From Streptomyces sp. Root1304 (GTDB lineage: Bacteria > Actinomycetota > Actinomycetes > Streptomycetales > Streptomycetaceae), in contig NZ_LMEP01000008.1 of NCBI RefSeq assembly GCF_001426405.1, forward strand, positions 1-64,000: a stretch of DNA of 64,000 bases, read 5' to 3'. Within the stretch, counting starts at the first letter, position 1, and the number at the start of each line of letters is the position of its first letter. Of this stretch, positions 17,557 through 28,571 are shown in pieces. Below the pieces are notes generated by a model. That model did not search any database and was not told where the DNA came from. It worked only from the letters and a program-made list of their open reading frames with translations. Made by a program: the position numbers and the translations under genes.

Positions 17557-18939
17557 TCAGCCCGCGGGTGCGATGTTCTGGTTGTACCGGAACACGTTGT
17601 CCGGGTCGTAGGCGGCCTTCACGGCGGCGAGCCGGCGGTAGTTCTCCTCCCCGTAGGAGGAGACGATCCGCTGCTCGCCCTCGGCGCCGACGAAGTTCAG
17701 ATACGTCGCGTCGAGCGCCCACGGCCGCACGTCCGCCCGCACCTCGTGCACCCACTGCTTCGCCTGCTCGTCGTACGCGGGGTCCTCCCAGGTCGCGAAC
17801 GGGTGCACCGCCCAGGGCGCGGTGCGCCACGGCTGCGGGTACTCGGAGGGCCCCGCGGCCACGGCCCCGCCCATCAGGAACAGCACGTGCTGGGTGGCGG
17901 TCGACGCCGGGATCCGCGCGCCCCGGTCGCAGAAGATGTCCACGGCCTCGTCGGGGAGGTCCCGCAGGTACTCGGCCGACCAGTAGTTCCGCAGCCCCGG
18001 CGGGTCGTCGAGCATCGTCTGCAGCTCCACGTACGGGACGTCCATGACGACCTCGACCACCGGCCCCAGGGCGAACAGCGGCGCCGCGAACTCGCGGAGC
18101 TCGCCGACCGGGCCGGTGTACGTGAACAGGGCGCCGCAGACCAGCTTGCCGACCAGCTCCTCGGGGATGAACGGCATCGGGGGCGCGGGCATGTAGATGG
18201 CGCCACCGCCCATGTCGTCGGACGCGCCCGCCCCGAGATCGCGGAAGGTGCGCACCACCTCGGGCGCGTTGTCCGGCAGGTAGAGCAGCATCGCCATGCT
18301 CATCCGGGGCAGCGGATGCAGCCGCATCGTCAGCGAGGTCGCCACGCCGAAGTTGCCGCCGCCGCCGTGCAGCGCCCAGAACAGTTCCGGGTTCTCCTCC
18401 GCGTCCGTGTGGACGTGCTTGCCCTCGGCGGTGATCAGGTCGGCGGCGAGCAGGTTGTCGCTGGCCAGCCCGAACTTCCGCTCAAGCCAGCCCGAGCCGC
18501 CGCCCAGGACGAAGCCGCCGACGCCGGTGGTGGACGCCCGGCCGCCGGTGGTCGCCACCTGGAAGGGCTGGCACGCGTGGTCCAGGTGGGCCATCGTCGC
18601 CCCGCCCTCGATCCGTACCGTCATGTTCTCCGGGTCGACGACGACGCCGTGCATCCGACGGAGGTCCACGACCAGGGAGCCGTCGATCACGGAGGTGCCG
18701 GCGACGCTGTGCCCGCCGCCGCGTACCGCGATCGGCAGCTCGGCCTCGCGGCCGAACACGATCGCGTTGGACACATCGGCCTGGGTGGCGCACTGGGCGA
18801 TCACCGAAGGACGCCGGTCGATCATGCCGTTGTGCAGGGCGCGCGCCTCGTCGTAACCGGGACCGCCGGGGATGATCACCTCACCGGCCAGGTCCTCGAT
18901 CAGCCCGGACAGGGCGCTCTCTGAGATGTGGGGACCCAT
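17557..18939 (-). CDS. BBE-type FAD-linked oxidoreductase
   Basis: 460 aa, ATG at 18939. The PCMH FAD-binding domain has PIAVRGGGHSVAGTS, where the His is the usual covalent FAD anchor, and TTGVGGFVLGGGSGWLERKFGL. The second anchor Cys of bicovalent enzymes is not seen, so single-link FAD is expected. The C-terminus carries the berberine-bridge block with YDPDNVFRYNQNI. No signal peptide. It is convergent with the amine oxidase and separated by 22 bp. The substrate is unknown; relatives oxidise sugars, alkaloids and polyketides. Confidence 0.88.
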   Translation of the reverse strand: MGPHISESALSGLIEDLAGEVIIPGGPGYDEARALHNGMIDRRPSVIAQCATQADVSNAIVFGREAELPIAVRGGGHSVAGTSVIDGSLVVDLRRMHGVVVDPENMTVRIEGGATMAHLDHACQPFQVATTGGRASTTGVGGFVLGGGSGWLERKFGLASDNLLAADLITAEGKHVHTDAEENPELFWALHGGGGNFGVATSLTMRLHPLPRMSMAMLLYLPDNAPEVVRTFRDLGAGASDDMGGGAIYMPAPPMPFIPEELVGKLVCGALFTYTGPVGELREFAAPLFALGPVVEVVMDVPYVELQTMLDDPPGLRNYWSAEYLRDLPDEAVDIFCDRGARIPASTATQHVLFLMGGAVAAGPSEYPQPWRTAPWAVHPFATWEDPAYDEQAKQWVHEVRADVRPWALDATYLNFVGAEGEQRIVSSYGEENYRRLAAVKAAYDPDNVFRYNQNIAPAG

Positions 18940-19064
18940 GGGAGCCCCCCTTTCACGCGGGGGGACGGGACCTTCTCATCGTAGGTCCGGGGTCCGCCCC
19001 GCGCGTGCCGGAGCGTTGGTGCGGGTTCCGCTCGGCCGGGTCGCGGAGCGCCGTACGGGCTGTT

Positions 19065-20333
19065 TCACGCGGCCTTGGACAGCGTGGACCGGTCCGGCGC
19101 GTGCCGGGCGGTCGTCACGGGTCCGGTGGTGGCTCCCCGTCCGTCGTGGCGCGGCCACAGGAGGAGGGCACCGGCCGCTCCGGCCCAGGCGAGGACCGCG
19201 AGGACGGACCAGGCGAGGGTGAAGCCCGCGCTGGTGCCGAGCCACCCGGCGATGGGATAGGTGATCAGCCAGGCCAGGTGCGACAGCGAGAACTGGGCCG
19301 CGAACGCCGCGGGGATCGCGTTCCGTCCGACGGAGGCGCGCAGGACCTTGCCGGTCGGCGTGATGACCAGCGCCATGCCGATCCCGATCACGGTCCAGAC
19401 GACCGCCGTGCCGGTCCAGGTGGTGAGGCCGGTCGCGCTGAGTGTCACCGCGGCGGTCGTGGCGCCCACGAGGACTCCGGCGCCGGCCGTCATGACGGTA
19501 CGGGGAGCGGTCCGGTCGAGGACGCGGGGCAGAGCGAGGGCCGTCAGGAGGGTTCCGGTGCCGGAGGCGGCGAGCATCCAGGCCACGTCCGACTGCGAGC
19601 CGCCGAGGCCGTCACGGACGTGGTTGACGGTGTTGACGACGACGATCGACCCTGCCGCCGCCACCACGAGGTTGAGCGCCATGACGCCGCGCAGCCGCGG
19701 TGTCCGGAGGAACGTCCTGATTCCCGATGCGACCCTGTCCCACGCCCCGGTGCGGGGACCGGGGCGGGCGTCGGGGATGCGCGTGGACAGGACGAGCAGG
19801 GCGGAGACGAGGAATCCCGCGGAGGTGCCCAGGAACAGCAGGTCGAAGCTCATGAACGTCAGGGCGACGGCGGCCAGCACGGGGCTGAGCAGACTCTCCA
19901 TGGTGGACGCGACCTGGGAGGCGGACAGGGCACGCGTGTAGGCGGACTCGTCGGGGACGATGTCGGGGATGACGGCCTGGAACGTCGGGGTGAACCCCGC
20001 GGCGGCGGCCTGGAGCAGGCCGATCAGGACGTAGACGTGCCAGACCTCGGTGACCAGCGGCAGGGCCAGGACCACCGCACCGCGGACCACGTCGAGGACG
20101 ACCAGGAGGATGCGTCTGGGGAGCCGGTCGACGTAGGCGGCGGCCAGCGGGGCCAGGACCACGTACATGACCATCTTGATGGTCAGGGCAGTGCCGAGGA
20201 CCATGCCGGCGCGTGGGCCCGCGAGGTCGTAGGCGAGGAGTCCGAGGGCCACGGTGGTCAGCCCGGTGCCGAACAGGGCGATGACCTGGGCGCCGAACAA
20301 GCGGCGGTAGTCGCGGATGGCGAAGAGGCGCAT
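19065..20333 (-). CDS. MFS transporter (EntS-like)
   Basis: 422 aa, ATG at 20333 with GGAACCC upstream. Starts RLFAIRDYRRLFGAQVIALFG, the usual N-terminus of the 12-TM EntS/MFS_3 group, and shows the motif-A-like YVDRLPRRILL in the first cytoplasmic loop. It lies 110 bp downstream of a His-rich protein on the same strand. That gene has a CsoR-like operator upstream, so a metal-linked export role is possible but only inferred. Confidence 0.85.
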   Translation of the reverse strand: MRLFAIRDYRRLFGAQVIALFGTGLTTVALGLLAYDLAGPRAGMVLGTALTIKMVMYVVLAPLAAAYVDRLPRRILLVVLDVVRGAVVLALPLVTEVWHVYVLIGLLQAAAAGFTPTFQAVIPDIVPDESAYTRALSASQVASTMESLLSPVLAAVALTFMSFDLLFLGTSAGFLVSALLVLSTRIPDARPGPRTGAWDRVASGIRTFLRTPRLRGVMALNLVVAAAGSIVVVNTVNHVRDGLGGSQSDVAWMLAASGTGTLLTALALPRVLDRTAPRTVMTAGAGVLVGATTAAVTLSATGLTTWTGTAVVWTVIGIGMALVITPTGKVLRASVGRNAIPAAFAAQFSLSHLAWLITYPIAGWLGTSAGFTLAWSVLAVLAWAGAAGALLLWPRHDGRGATTGPVTTARHAPDRSTLSKAA

Positions 20334-20443
20334 GGCGGGTTCCTTCCGTGTCGATGCGGAGGAGCACGGCCCAGGGGTGGGGGCCGTGTCCGGCGAGTAC
20401 AGGCGGAGATGTCTCCGGGCACGGGTGTCGCTCCTGTTCGTGG

Positions 20444-21280
20444 TCAGTGGTGGGCGTGGCTGCCGTGGTGGTGGCCGCCGTGCTCGGGCGCGGCCGGGGA
20501 CGGTGTGTCGGGGCGGGAGGTGCTCGCCGTGGTCCGCACCGTGAACTCGGCCGTCCGGACGACGTCCTCGTGCTGGAAGTCCAGGTACAGGCGGTAGGTG
20601 CCGGCCGAGGGCGCGACCGCCATGAAGGCGATCTCGGGCCCCGGTCCGGTGGTGCCGTCACCGGGTTCGCCCTCCGGGTGGACGTGGAGGTAGCCCAGGT
20701 CGCCGACCCGCAGTGCCACCAGGTGCCCGTACGCGGCCAGGTAGGGCTGCAGGTCGGTCACGGGGCGGTCGTTCCTGCTGACGGTGAGGGTCAGCGCGCT
20801 CGCCTCGCCGGGCAGGAGTTCGCCGTCGAGCGTGACGGTGTACTCGCCGATCCGTGCGGTCCCGGTGGCCTCGGGGAGGGGCTTCGGGTCGTACGCCCCG
20901 GCGACCGCGACGTCGATGCCCAGCGTCATGGTCCCGTCGTGGCCGACCGGGTGGACGTCGGCGAAGAACCTCCAGTCGCCCGGTTCCAGGGCCAGGTCGA
21001 CGCTCCAGGTGCCCTTCTCGTCCATCACCGGGTGCACGTGCTGGAACCCGGCCGTGTCGCGCCGGACGGCGATGAAGTGCAGCTTCTTCTCGTGCTCGGG
21101 CGTGAACTCGGTCACCGGCCGTCCGTCGGGGCCGGTCACCCGGAAGGTAACCGTCCGGACTCCGGCGGTGAGGATCGGCGCATCGAGTTGGAGGGTGTAC
21201 CCGTGCGCGGAGACCGACAGCCCGCCGGGCTGGGCTCCGGCGTGGGCGCCGTGGCCGGCGTGGGCGGAGTGATCCTTCAT
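20444..21280 (-). CDS. His-rich conserved protein, probable copper-responsive gene
   Basis: 278 aa from ATG 21280 (GGGAG upstream). The longer ORF start at 21340 would touch the operator, so I reject it. Both ends are His-rich: DHSAHAGHGAHAG at the start and GGHHHGSHAHH at the end. The middle has two similar beta-rich halves, with FQHVHPVMDEKGTW and LGYLHVHPEGEPGDG, and WRFFADVHPVG. No signal peptide or membrane segment. The family is not named to me, but the His clusters and the operator upstream point to metal binding. The downstream MFS gene is probably co-transcribed. Confidence 0.75.
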   Translation of the reverse strand: MKDHSAHAGHGAHAGAQPGGLSVSAHGYTLQLDAPILTAGVRTVTFRVTGPDGRPVTEFTPEHEKKLHFIAVRRDTAGFQHVHPVMDEKGTWSVDLALEPGDWRFFADVHPVGHDGTMTLGIDVAVAGAYDPKPLPEATGTARIGEYTVTLDGELLPGEASALTLTVSRNDRPVTDLQPYLAAYGHLVALRVGDLGYLHVHPEGEPGDGTTGPGPEIAFMAVAPSAGTYRLYLDFQHEDVVRTAEFTVRTTASTSRPDTPSPAAPEHGGHHHGSHAHH

Positions 21281-21340
21281 GGCATCTCCCAAGGATGTGA
21301 CGTGGTTCCTGGCGTTGTCCGTTCGGGACGTCATAACCAT

Positions 21341-21357
21341 ATACCCCTAGGGGGTAT
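21341..21357. promoter_or_regulatory. CsoR-like copper operator
   Basis: ATACCCC-TAG-GGGGTAT is a 7-bp inverted repeat with a G/C tract around a TA centre, the known pattern of CsoR operators. It sits 60 bp upstream of the His-rich protein start on the minus strand. No csoR gene is in the window, so the regulator would act from elsewhere. Confidence 0.7.
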
Positions 21358-21464
21358 TCCGGAGAGGGAGTTCGGGGAGGGCTCTGTCGGTGGGGACGGG
21401 CGGGGGAGACGACGGGCGGGGGAGGCCCGTCAGAGGGAACTGCGGCTCGTCACGGGGCACGGCT

Positions 21465-21501
21465 CCTCCCCGTGCGCGGGGGTCCACGGCGCACGGGGAG
21501 G
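21465..21501 (-). terminator. Hairpin downstream of the GH15 gene
   Basis: A perfect 13-bp GC-rich stem (21465-21477 with 21489-21501) with an 11-nt loop lies 29 bp past the GH15 stop. No U-tract, as is common for Streptomyces hairpin terminators. Confidence 0.6.
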
Positions 21502-21529
21502 GGCGGGGAGCGAAGGAGTCCCCGGCGGC

Positions 21530-23341
21530 TCAGCCGCCGTACGCCCCGCTCGCCGTCAGACGGAGGGCCGTGTCGATCAGCGGGACGTGGCTGAAGGCCT
21601 GCGGGAAGTTGCCCACCTGCCGCTGGAGCCTCGGGTCCCACTCCTCCGCGAGCAGGCCCAGGTCGTTGCGGAGCGCGAGGAGCCGCTCGAAGAGGGTGCG
21701 GGCCTCGTCCACCCGGCCGATCATCGCCAGGTCGTCCGCCAGCCAGAAGGAGCACGCGAGGAACGCGCCCTCGTCGCCCTCCAGGCCGTCGACACCGGCC
21801 TCCTCACCGGACGTCGGGTAGCGCAGTACGAAGCCGTCCTCCGTGGACAGCTCCCGCTGGATCGCCTCGATCGTGCCGATGACCCGCTTGTCGTCCGGCG
21901 GCAGGAAGCCCATCTGCGGGATCAGCAGCAGCGAGGCGTCCAGCTCCTTGGAGCCGTACGACTGCGTGAAGGTGTTCCGCTCGGGGTCGTAGCCCTTCTC
22001 GCAGACGTCCCGGTGGATCTCGTCGCGCAGCTCGCGCCAGCTCTCCAGCGGGCCGTCTGCGTCCCCGGACTCGATCAGCTTGATCGTGCGGTCGACGGCC
22101 ACCCAGGCCATCACCTTGGAGTGGACGAAGTGGCGGCGCGGGCCGCGCACCTCCCAGATGCCCTCGTCGGGCTGGTCCCAGTGCTTCTCCAGGTAGTTGA
22201 TCAGCTTGATCTGGAGCAGCGAGGCGTAGTCGTTGCGGGAGAGCCCTGTCATGTGCGCGAGGTGGAGGGCCTCGGTGACCTCGCCGTAGACGTCCAGCTG
22301 GAGCTGGTTGGCGGCGCCGTTGCCGACCCGGACCGGGCCGGAGTTCTCGTACCCCGGGAGCCAGTCGAGCTCCGCCTCGCCGAGCTCCCGCTCGCCCGCG
22401 ATGCCGTACATGATCTGGAGGTTCTCCGGGTCGCCCGCGACGGCGCGGAGCAGCCAGTCCCGCCAGGCGCGGGCCTCCTCGCGGTAGCCGGTGCGGAGCA
22501 TCGAGGAGAGGGTGATCGCCGCGTCCCGCAGCCAGGTGTAGCGGTAGTCCCAGTTGCGGACGCCGCCGATCTCCTCGGGCAGCGAGGTCGTCGGCGCCGC
22601 CACGATCCCGCCGGTCGGCGCGTACGTCAGCGCCTTCAGGGTGATCAGGGAGCGGATCACGGCCTCCCGGTAGGGGCCGTGGTACGTGCAGTGGTCGACC
22701 CATTCGCGCCAGAACTCGGCGGTCGCCTCCAGGGACCCCTCCGGGTCCGGCAGGGCCGGCGGCTCCCGGTGGGAGGGCTGCCAGGACAGCGTGAACGCGA
22801 TCCGGTCACCGGGGTTCACGGTGAACTCGGAGTACGTCGTCAGGTCCTTGCCGTGGGTCTCGGCATCCGTGTCGAACCACACCGAGTCGGGGCCCGCGAC
22901 GGCGACCGTGCGCTCGCCGACCTTGTGGACCCAGGGCACGATCCGGCCGTAGCTGAACCGCATCCGCAGCGCGGAACGCATCCGCACCCGGCCGGAGACG
23001 CCCTCGACGATCCGGATGAGCTGCGGCGCGCCGTCGCGCGGCGGCATGAAATCGGTCACCCGGACCGTGCCGCGTTCGGTGTCCCACTCGGACTCCAGGA
23101 TCAGCGAGTCGCCCAGATAGCGGCGCCGGTCGGCCGGGGCCGGATCGGCGTCCGCGGGACCGGCGGGACCCACCCGCCAGAATCCGTGTTCCTCGGTGCC
23201 GAGCAGTCCGGCGAAGACCGCGTGCGAGTCGAAGCGGGGGAGGCAGAGCCAGTCGACGCTGCCGTCCCGGCAGACCAGCGCCGCGGTCTGCATGTCCCCG
23301 ATGAGTGCGTAATCCTCGATGCGCCCGGCCACGTGCTTCAC
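21530..23341 (-). CDS. Glycoside hydrolase family 15 protein (trehalase/glucoamylase type)
   Basis: 603 aa, ATG at 23341. The N-terminus YALIGDMQTAALVCRDGSVDWLCLPRFDS is the mark of bacterial GH15 enzymes of the trehalase branch. The (alpha/alpha)6 barrel follows, with NWDYRYTWLRDAA, the acid Glu in DEGIWEVRGPRRHFVHSK and the base Glu in LLAEEWDP. No signal peptide, so it acts in the cytoplasm, probably on trehalose or maltooligosaccharides. The upstream 450-bp gap to pyrG holds its promoter. Confidence 0.92.
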   Translation of the reverse strand: MKHVAGRIEDYALIGDMQTAALVCRDGSVDWLCLPRFDSHAVFAGLLGTEEHGFWRVGPAGPADADPAPADRRRYLGDSLILESEWDTERGTVRVTDFMPPRDGAPQLIRIVEGVSGRVRMRSALRMRFSYGRIVPWVHKVGERTVAVAGPDSVWFDTDAETHGKDLTTYSEFTVNPGDRIAFTLSWQPSHREPPALPDPEGSLEATAEFWREWVDHCTYHGPYREAVIRSLITLKALTYAPTGGIVAAPTTSLPEEIGGVRNWDYRYTWLRDAAITLSSMLRTGYREEARAWRDWLLRAVAGDPENLQIMYGIAGERELGEAELDWLPGYENSGPVRVGNGAANQLQLDVYGEVTEALHLAHMTGLSRNDYASLLQIKLINYLEKHWDQPDEGIWEVRGPRRHFVHSKVMAWVAVDRTIKLIESGDADGPLESWRELRDEIHRDVCEKGYDPERNTFTQSYGSKELDASLLLIPQMGFLPPDDKRVIGTIEAIQRELSTEDGFVLRYPTSGEEAGVDGLEGDEGAFLACSFWLADDLAMIGRVDEARTLFERLLALRNDLGLLAEEWDPRLQRQVGNFPQAFSHVPLIDTALRLTASGAYGG

Positions 23342-23791
23342 TCCAGTCGAACGGCCATGTCCGCCCCGCGGGGCGCTTGCAACGGATGTGCGTGCTGTCT
23401 GTGCGGTGTCCGTGTGTGCGATGTCGGGCCCGTGCGCGGTGCCCGTACGGCCAGTGTGCGGGACGAACCGGCCGACTCGGCGGGCGATGTCCGAGCAGAA
23501 TACGACGCGCCCCCGTGACCGTAGTGATCACACGAGCGGCGCGCTGCTCCATTCGGGTGAACCCCGCCTTCCGCCCGCCCCCGTACCCCCGTCGCCGTCC
23601 GTGAACACCCGACTGCCGCGTGTGGCCGGAAGCGGTCTCCCGATGTCGCTGATACCCTGGTACCCCGTGGACCGGTGGGAAACGGCGACAGCCGAGGACC
23701 CCGAAACCGCAGCGACGGCACCCCCCGATTCTTCCGGAGGGGACGCCGGTACGCACCTCCAGAACGCGACCACGGGAGCCCCCTCTTGGCG
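23342..23791. other. 450-bp intergenic region between GH15 and pyrG
   Basis: Divergent promoter region for the GH15 gene and pyrG. ORFs that cross it are biased like non-coding DNA and match nothing I recognise. TGATACCCTGGTACCCCG near 23651-23668 contains a small GGTACC palindrome and could be part of the pyrG promoter. No clear -35/-10 pair or riboswitch could be identified. Confidence 0.5.
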
Positions 23792-25441
<1,650 letters not shown>

Positions 25442-25457
25442 TACGGCGCGTTAACGT

Positions 25458-25498
25458 AACCGGGGTACGGGTCCTGTGGACCCGTACCCCGGTTTTCG
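25458..25498 (+). terminator. Intrinsic terminator between pyrG and the Nudix gene
   Basis: Perfect 17-bp stem (25458-25474 with 25478-25494), 3-nt loop TGT, followed by TTC. It separates pyrG from the Nudix gene or attenuates read-through, since the next ATG is only 20 nt further. Confidence 0.85.
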
Positions 25499-25514
25499 TA
25501 CGAGAGGACTACTC

Positions 25515-26141
25515 ATGCGCGTGCAGGACACCCCGGAGGAGTGGCGCGTCGTCGCCACCACCACCCCCTTCAAGGGAAACAAGACGAGTGTCCGCACGGA
25601 CGACGTGGTCATGCCGGACGGCACGGTCGCGCGCCGCGACTACCAGGTCCACCCCGGATCGGTGGCCGTCCTCGCCCTCGACGAGCAGGACCGTGTGCTC
25701 GTCCTGCGGCAGTACCGGCACCCCGTGCGGCAGAAGCTCTGGGAGATCCCGGCGGGCCTCCTCGACGTGCCCGGTGAGAACCCGCTGCACGCGGCGCAGC
25801 GCGAGCTGTACGAGGAGGCGCACGTCAAGGCGGAGGACTGGCGCGTCCTGACCGACGTCTACACGACGCCGGGCGGCTGCGACGAGGCCGTACGGATCTT
25901 CCTCGCGCGCGGGATCGCGGAGGCGGAGGGTGAGCGCTTCGAAGTCTCCGAGGAGGAGGCCGACATGGAGCTGGCACGGGTGCCGCTGCCGGAGCTCGTA
26001 CGCGGAGTCCTCGCGGGGGAGCTGCACAACAACTGCCTGGTGGTGGGAGTGCTGTCGCTGGCGGCGGCGCGGGCGGGGGAGGGGCTGGAGGCGCTGAGGC
26101 CGGCGGAGGCGGCTTGGCCGGCACGACCGTTCGAGGCGTAG
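25515..26141 (+). CDS. Nudix hydrolase, ADP-ribose pyrophosphatase type
   Basis: 208 aa, ATG 25515 with GAGAGGAC upstream. The fold has VLVLRQYRHPVRQKLWEIPAGLLDVPGE, typical of ADP-ribose pyrophosphatases. The Nudix box NPLHAAQRELYEEAHVKAED keeps the RE-x2-EE core but has one extra residue between the first Gly and Glu, and His where the consensus has Gly. It should hydrolyse ADP-ribose or a related nucleotide sugar. It lies right behind the pyrG terminator, as in other Streptomyces. Confidence 0.88.
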   Translation: MRVQDTPEEWRVVATTTPFKGNKTSVRTDDVVMPDGTVARRDYQVHPGSVAVLALDEQDRVLVLRQYRHPVRQKLWEIPAGLLDVPGENPLHAAQRELYEEAHVKAEDWRVLTDVYTTPGGCDEAVRIFLARGIAEAEGERFEVSEEEADMELARVPLPELVRGVLAGELHNNCLVVGVLSLAAARAGEGLEALRPAEAAWPARPFEA

Positions 26142-26213
26142 CGGAGGGGTTTTGGTGCGGGCCGCGCCGCCCACCGTCGTCGCGCGGCCCGCGCCGAGCC
26201 GCCGCTCCCACCG

Positions 26214-26259
26214 CCGTGTGGGCAATCGTCCCGCTGGGGCGGGACGGGTGGGCACACGG
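26214..26259. repeat. Palindromic intergenic element with two stems
   Basis: Outer arms CCGTGTG and CACACGG (7 bp) enclose an internal loop (GGCAAT/GGTGGG) and an inner 8-bp stem CGTCCCGC/GCGGGACG with loop TGGG. It lies 72 bp after the Nudix stop in a 422-bp gene-free stretch (26142-26563). It could be a terminator or a member of a Streptomyces repeat family. The rest of the gap shows no gene. Confidence 0.55.
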
Positions 26260-26563
26260 GACGGCGCGCTTGGCCGCGCCTCGGCCCCTTGTGCCTTGGC
26301 CCGCACCGCCGGCGCGTTGCACCACGGGTGCGGGTTCAGGCACTGAAGGCCTGGCCCCTGCGGCGGGGCCGGGACGTGGCCCGCAACCGGCGGGCGGGCA
26401 GCCCCATGGTGGGTGGTTCCGGTGTGAACATCTGTTGATCCGATCGGGGGATGTGTCCGCCCTGCTCCGCCAGGTCCGTACCCCGCCCTGAACTACGCTC
26501 GGGATCGCCCGTGCGGACACCCCGCGGGATCGGCTCGTGTGCAGGTGGACGGGAGCGTGGCCC

Positions 26564-28549
26564 GTGACGGATCAGGCGGTGGCGGCGGCCGGCAGCCGGC
26601 AGTTCTTCGGCCGGCAGCGGGAGTTGAAGGCCCTGCGCGCCGACATCGAGCGGACCGGCCTCGACACCCTGACCGGCCGCAAGGCCCCCCGCGCCCGCGT
26701 CCTGCTCATCGCCGGGAAGCCCGGCTCCGGACGCACCGCGCTCGCCGAGGAGCTCGCCGCCGGACTCGCCGACCGCTACCCCGACGGCATCTTCCGGGCC
26801 CGTCTCACCGAGCCCGGCGGCGACCCCGTCCCCACCGCCCGCGTCGCCCGTGAACTCCTCGCCGCGCTCGGGGTGGCCGAACCCCCCGGCGCCGCCGAGG
26901 ACGAACTGACCGAGCTGGTCCGCGGCGCCCTCGCCGGCCGCCGCGCCGTCCTCATCCTCGACGACGCCGTCGACGCCGAGCAGGCCGACCCGCTGATCCC
27001 CGACGACCCCGACACCCTGGTGGTGGGCGTCGCCAGGGGCCCGCTCACCGGCATCCCCGACGTACGCCCCTGCACCCTCGGCGGGCTCGACCCCAAGTCG
27101 GCCATCGAACTCCTCACCGCCTTCACCGGCTCCGTACGCGTCACCGTCGACCCGCAGGCCGCCGAGACCCTCGTCGAGGAGTGCGGCGGGCTGCCCGCCG
27201 CCGTCGTCCTCGCCGGAGGCTGGCTCGCCGGCGAGCCCACGGCCTCCGTGGCCGACCTCGCCAAGCGGCTCCGGGCCCTCGCCGGCGACCCGCTGACCCG
27301 CGCCTTCCACCTCGCCCACGAGGCGCTCGCCGGGCCCGCCGCCCGGATACTGCGATTCCTCTCCCTGGCGCCACTCGGCCGGGCGGACGCCCACACCGCC
27401 TCCGCCCTGGCCGGCTGCTCGGTCTCGGCGGCCACCACCACCCTCGCCGACTTCGCCGCCCTGGGACTCGTCACCGCCGGCGAGGACGGGCAGTACGAGG
27501 TGCCCGGCCATCTCGTCCCCCTCCTTCGCGCCCAGCTGGAGGAGCGCGACCGGCCCGCCGAGGTGCAGCTCGCCCGGGCCCGGATGCTGGAGCGGACCGT
27601 ACGGCTCCTCCAGTCCTGCCGTGCGGTCACCGAACCCGAGGGCTCGCCCGCCCGCCGGAAGCTGGCCGGCCTGCCCCGCGCCCTGCGCTTCCCGAACGCC
27701 GCCGCCGGAGCCCTCTGGCTGCGCTCCCGCCAGTCCTTCCTGCTCGCCTCCGCCCGGCTCGCCGTCGCCGACGGGGAGCTCGACACCCTCGCCCGCCGTC
27801 TCATCGCCTCCCTGGTCCGGGCGCTCGCGGCGCACCGGGGCGCCGAGGCCGCCGCTCCCGAGCTGTACGGGCTGCACCAGCTGGTCCTGGACGTGGCCGA
27901 GCGGCACGGGCTGCACCGCGAGCGGGCCGCCGCCCTGCTGAACCTCGCCGATCTCGACGCCCGGACCGGCAGGACGAAGGACGCTCTGCTGCGATATCGG
28001 TTGGCATTGGAGGCCGGACGCGCAGCAAATGACCCGTACGCGACCGGTCGCGCAATGGAATCCGTAGGTGGCTCGTATCAGGAGCTGGGAGACTGGCAGC
28101 GGGCCGGCGACTGGTACGGGCGGGCGCTCGCCCAGCGCCTCGCCCGGGACGAGCGCGCCGACCAGGCTCGGCTGTACGCCCGCCTCGGCGCCGTACAGAC
28201 CTACGCGGGCCGGTACGGCGAGGCCCTGCGGAACTGGCGGGCCGCCGCGGCCGGCTATCGGCGCCTCGACGATCTCCCGGGCCACGCACGGGCGTTGAGC
28301 GAGGCGGCCCGGGTCCAGGAGTACGCCGGACGGCCCGAGGAATCCCTGCGGACCTGCGAGGAAGCGGTGGAATGGGCCCGGCGCGCCCAGGACACCCGGC
28401 TCCAGGCCGCACTCCAGCTGCGGCTGGCCGACACCCTCGACCGGCTCGGCGACCCGGCCGCCGCCCGGCTGCACCGGGCCGCTGCGGACAGACTGCTGGA
28501 AACGGCATCACCAGCCTACGAAATCCGTAGTGGCTCCAGCGAAGATTAG
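26564..28549 (+). CDS. NB-ARC/STAND-like ATPase with C-terminal TPR repeats
   Basis: 661 aa from GTG 26564 (VTDQAVAAAGSRQFFGRQRELKAL; GGGAG upstream). Residues ~45-280 form a STAND-type NTPase: P-loop LLIAGKPGSGRTALAEEL, where the usual Lys is Arg, Walker B RRAVLILDDAVD, and the GLP-containing ECGGLPAAVVLAG helical region. A winged-helix part follows near GLVTAGEDGQYEVPGHL. The C-terminal ~250 residues are TPRs, such as RTKDALLRYRLALEAGR and QRAGDWYGRALAQRLA. No DNA-binding HTH of the SARP/AfsR type is seen. STAND proteins act as signal-gated scaffolds; the trigger is unknown. It precedes ald. Confidence 0.8.
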   Translation: MTDQAVAAAGSRQFFGRQRELKALRADIERTGLDTLTGRKAPRARVLLIAGKPGSGRTALAEELAAGLADRYPDGIFRARLTEPGGDPVPTARVARELLAALGVAEPPGAAEDELTELVRGALAGRRAVLILDDAVDAEQADPLIPDDPDTLVVGVARGPLTGIPDVRPCTLGGLDPKSAIELLTAFTGSVRVTVDPQAAETLVEECGGLPAAVVLAGGWLAGEPTASVADLAKRLRALAGDPLTRAFHLAHEALAGPAARILRFLSLAPLGRADAHTASALAGCSVSAATTTLADFAALGLVTAGEDGQYEVPGHLVPLLRAQLEERDRPAEVQLARARMLERTVRLLQSCRAVTEPEGSPARRKLAGLPRALRFPNAAAGALWLRSRQSFLLASARLAVADGELDTLARRLIASLVRALAAHRGAEAAAPELYGLHQLVLDVAERHGLHRERAAALLNLADLDARTGRTKDALLRYRLALEAGRAANDPYATGRAMESVGGSYQELGDWQRAGDWYGRALAQRLARDERADQARLYARLGAVQTYAGRYGEALRNWRAAAAGYRRLDDLPGHARALSEAARVQEYAGRPEESLRTCEEAVEWARRAQDTRLQAALQLRLADTLDRLGDPAAARLHRAAADRLLETASPAYEIRSGSSED

Positions 28550-28571
28550 TACTTTGAAAGGCTAGACAGCG

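Noticed and set aside
26114..26491. ORF of 125 codons in the gap before the STAND-like gene
   Set aside because: No RBS, no codon bias expected of the genome and no recognisable sequence.
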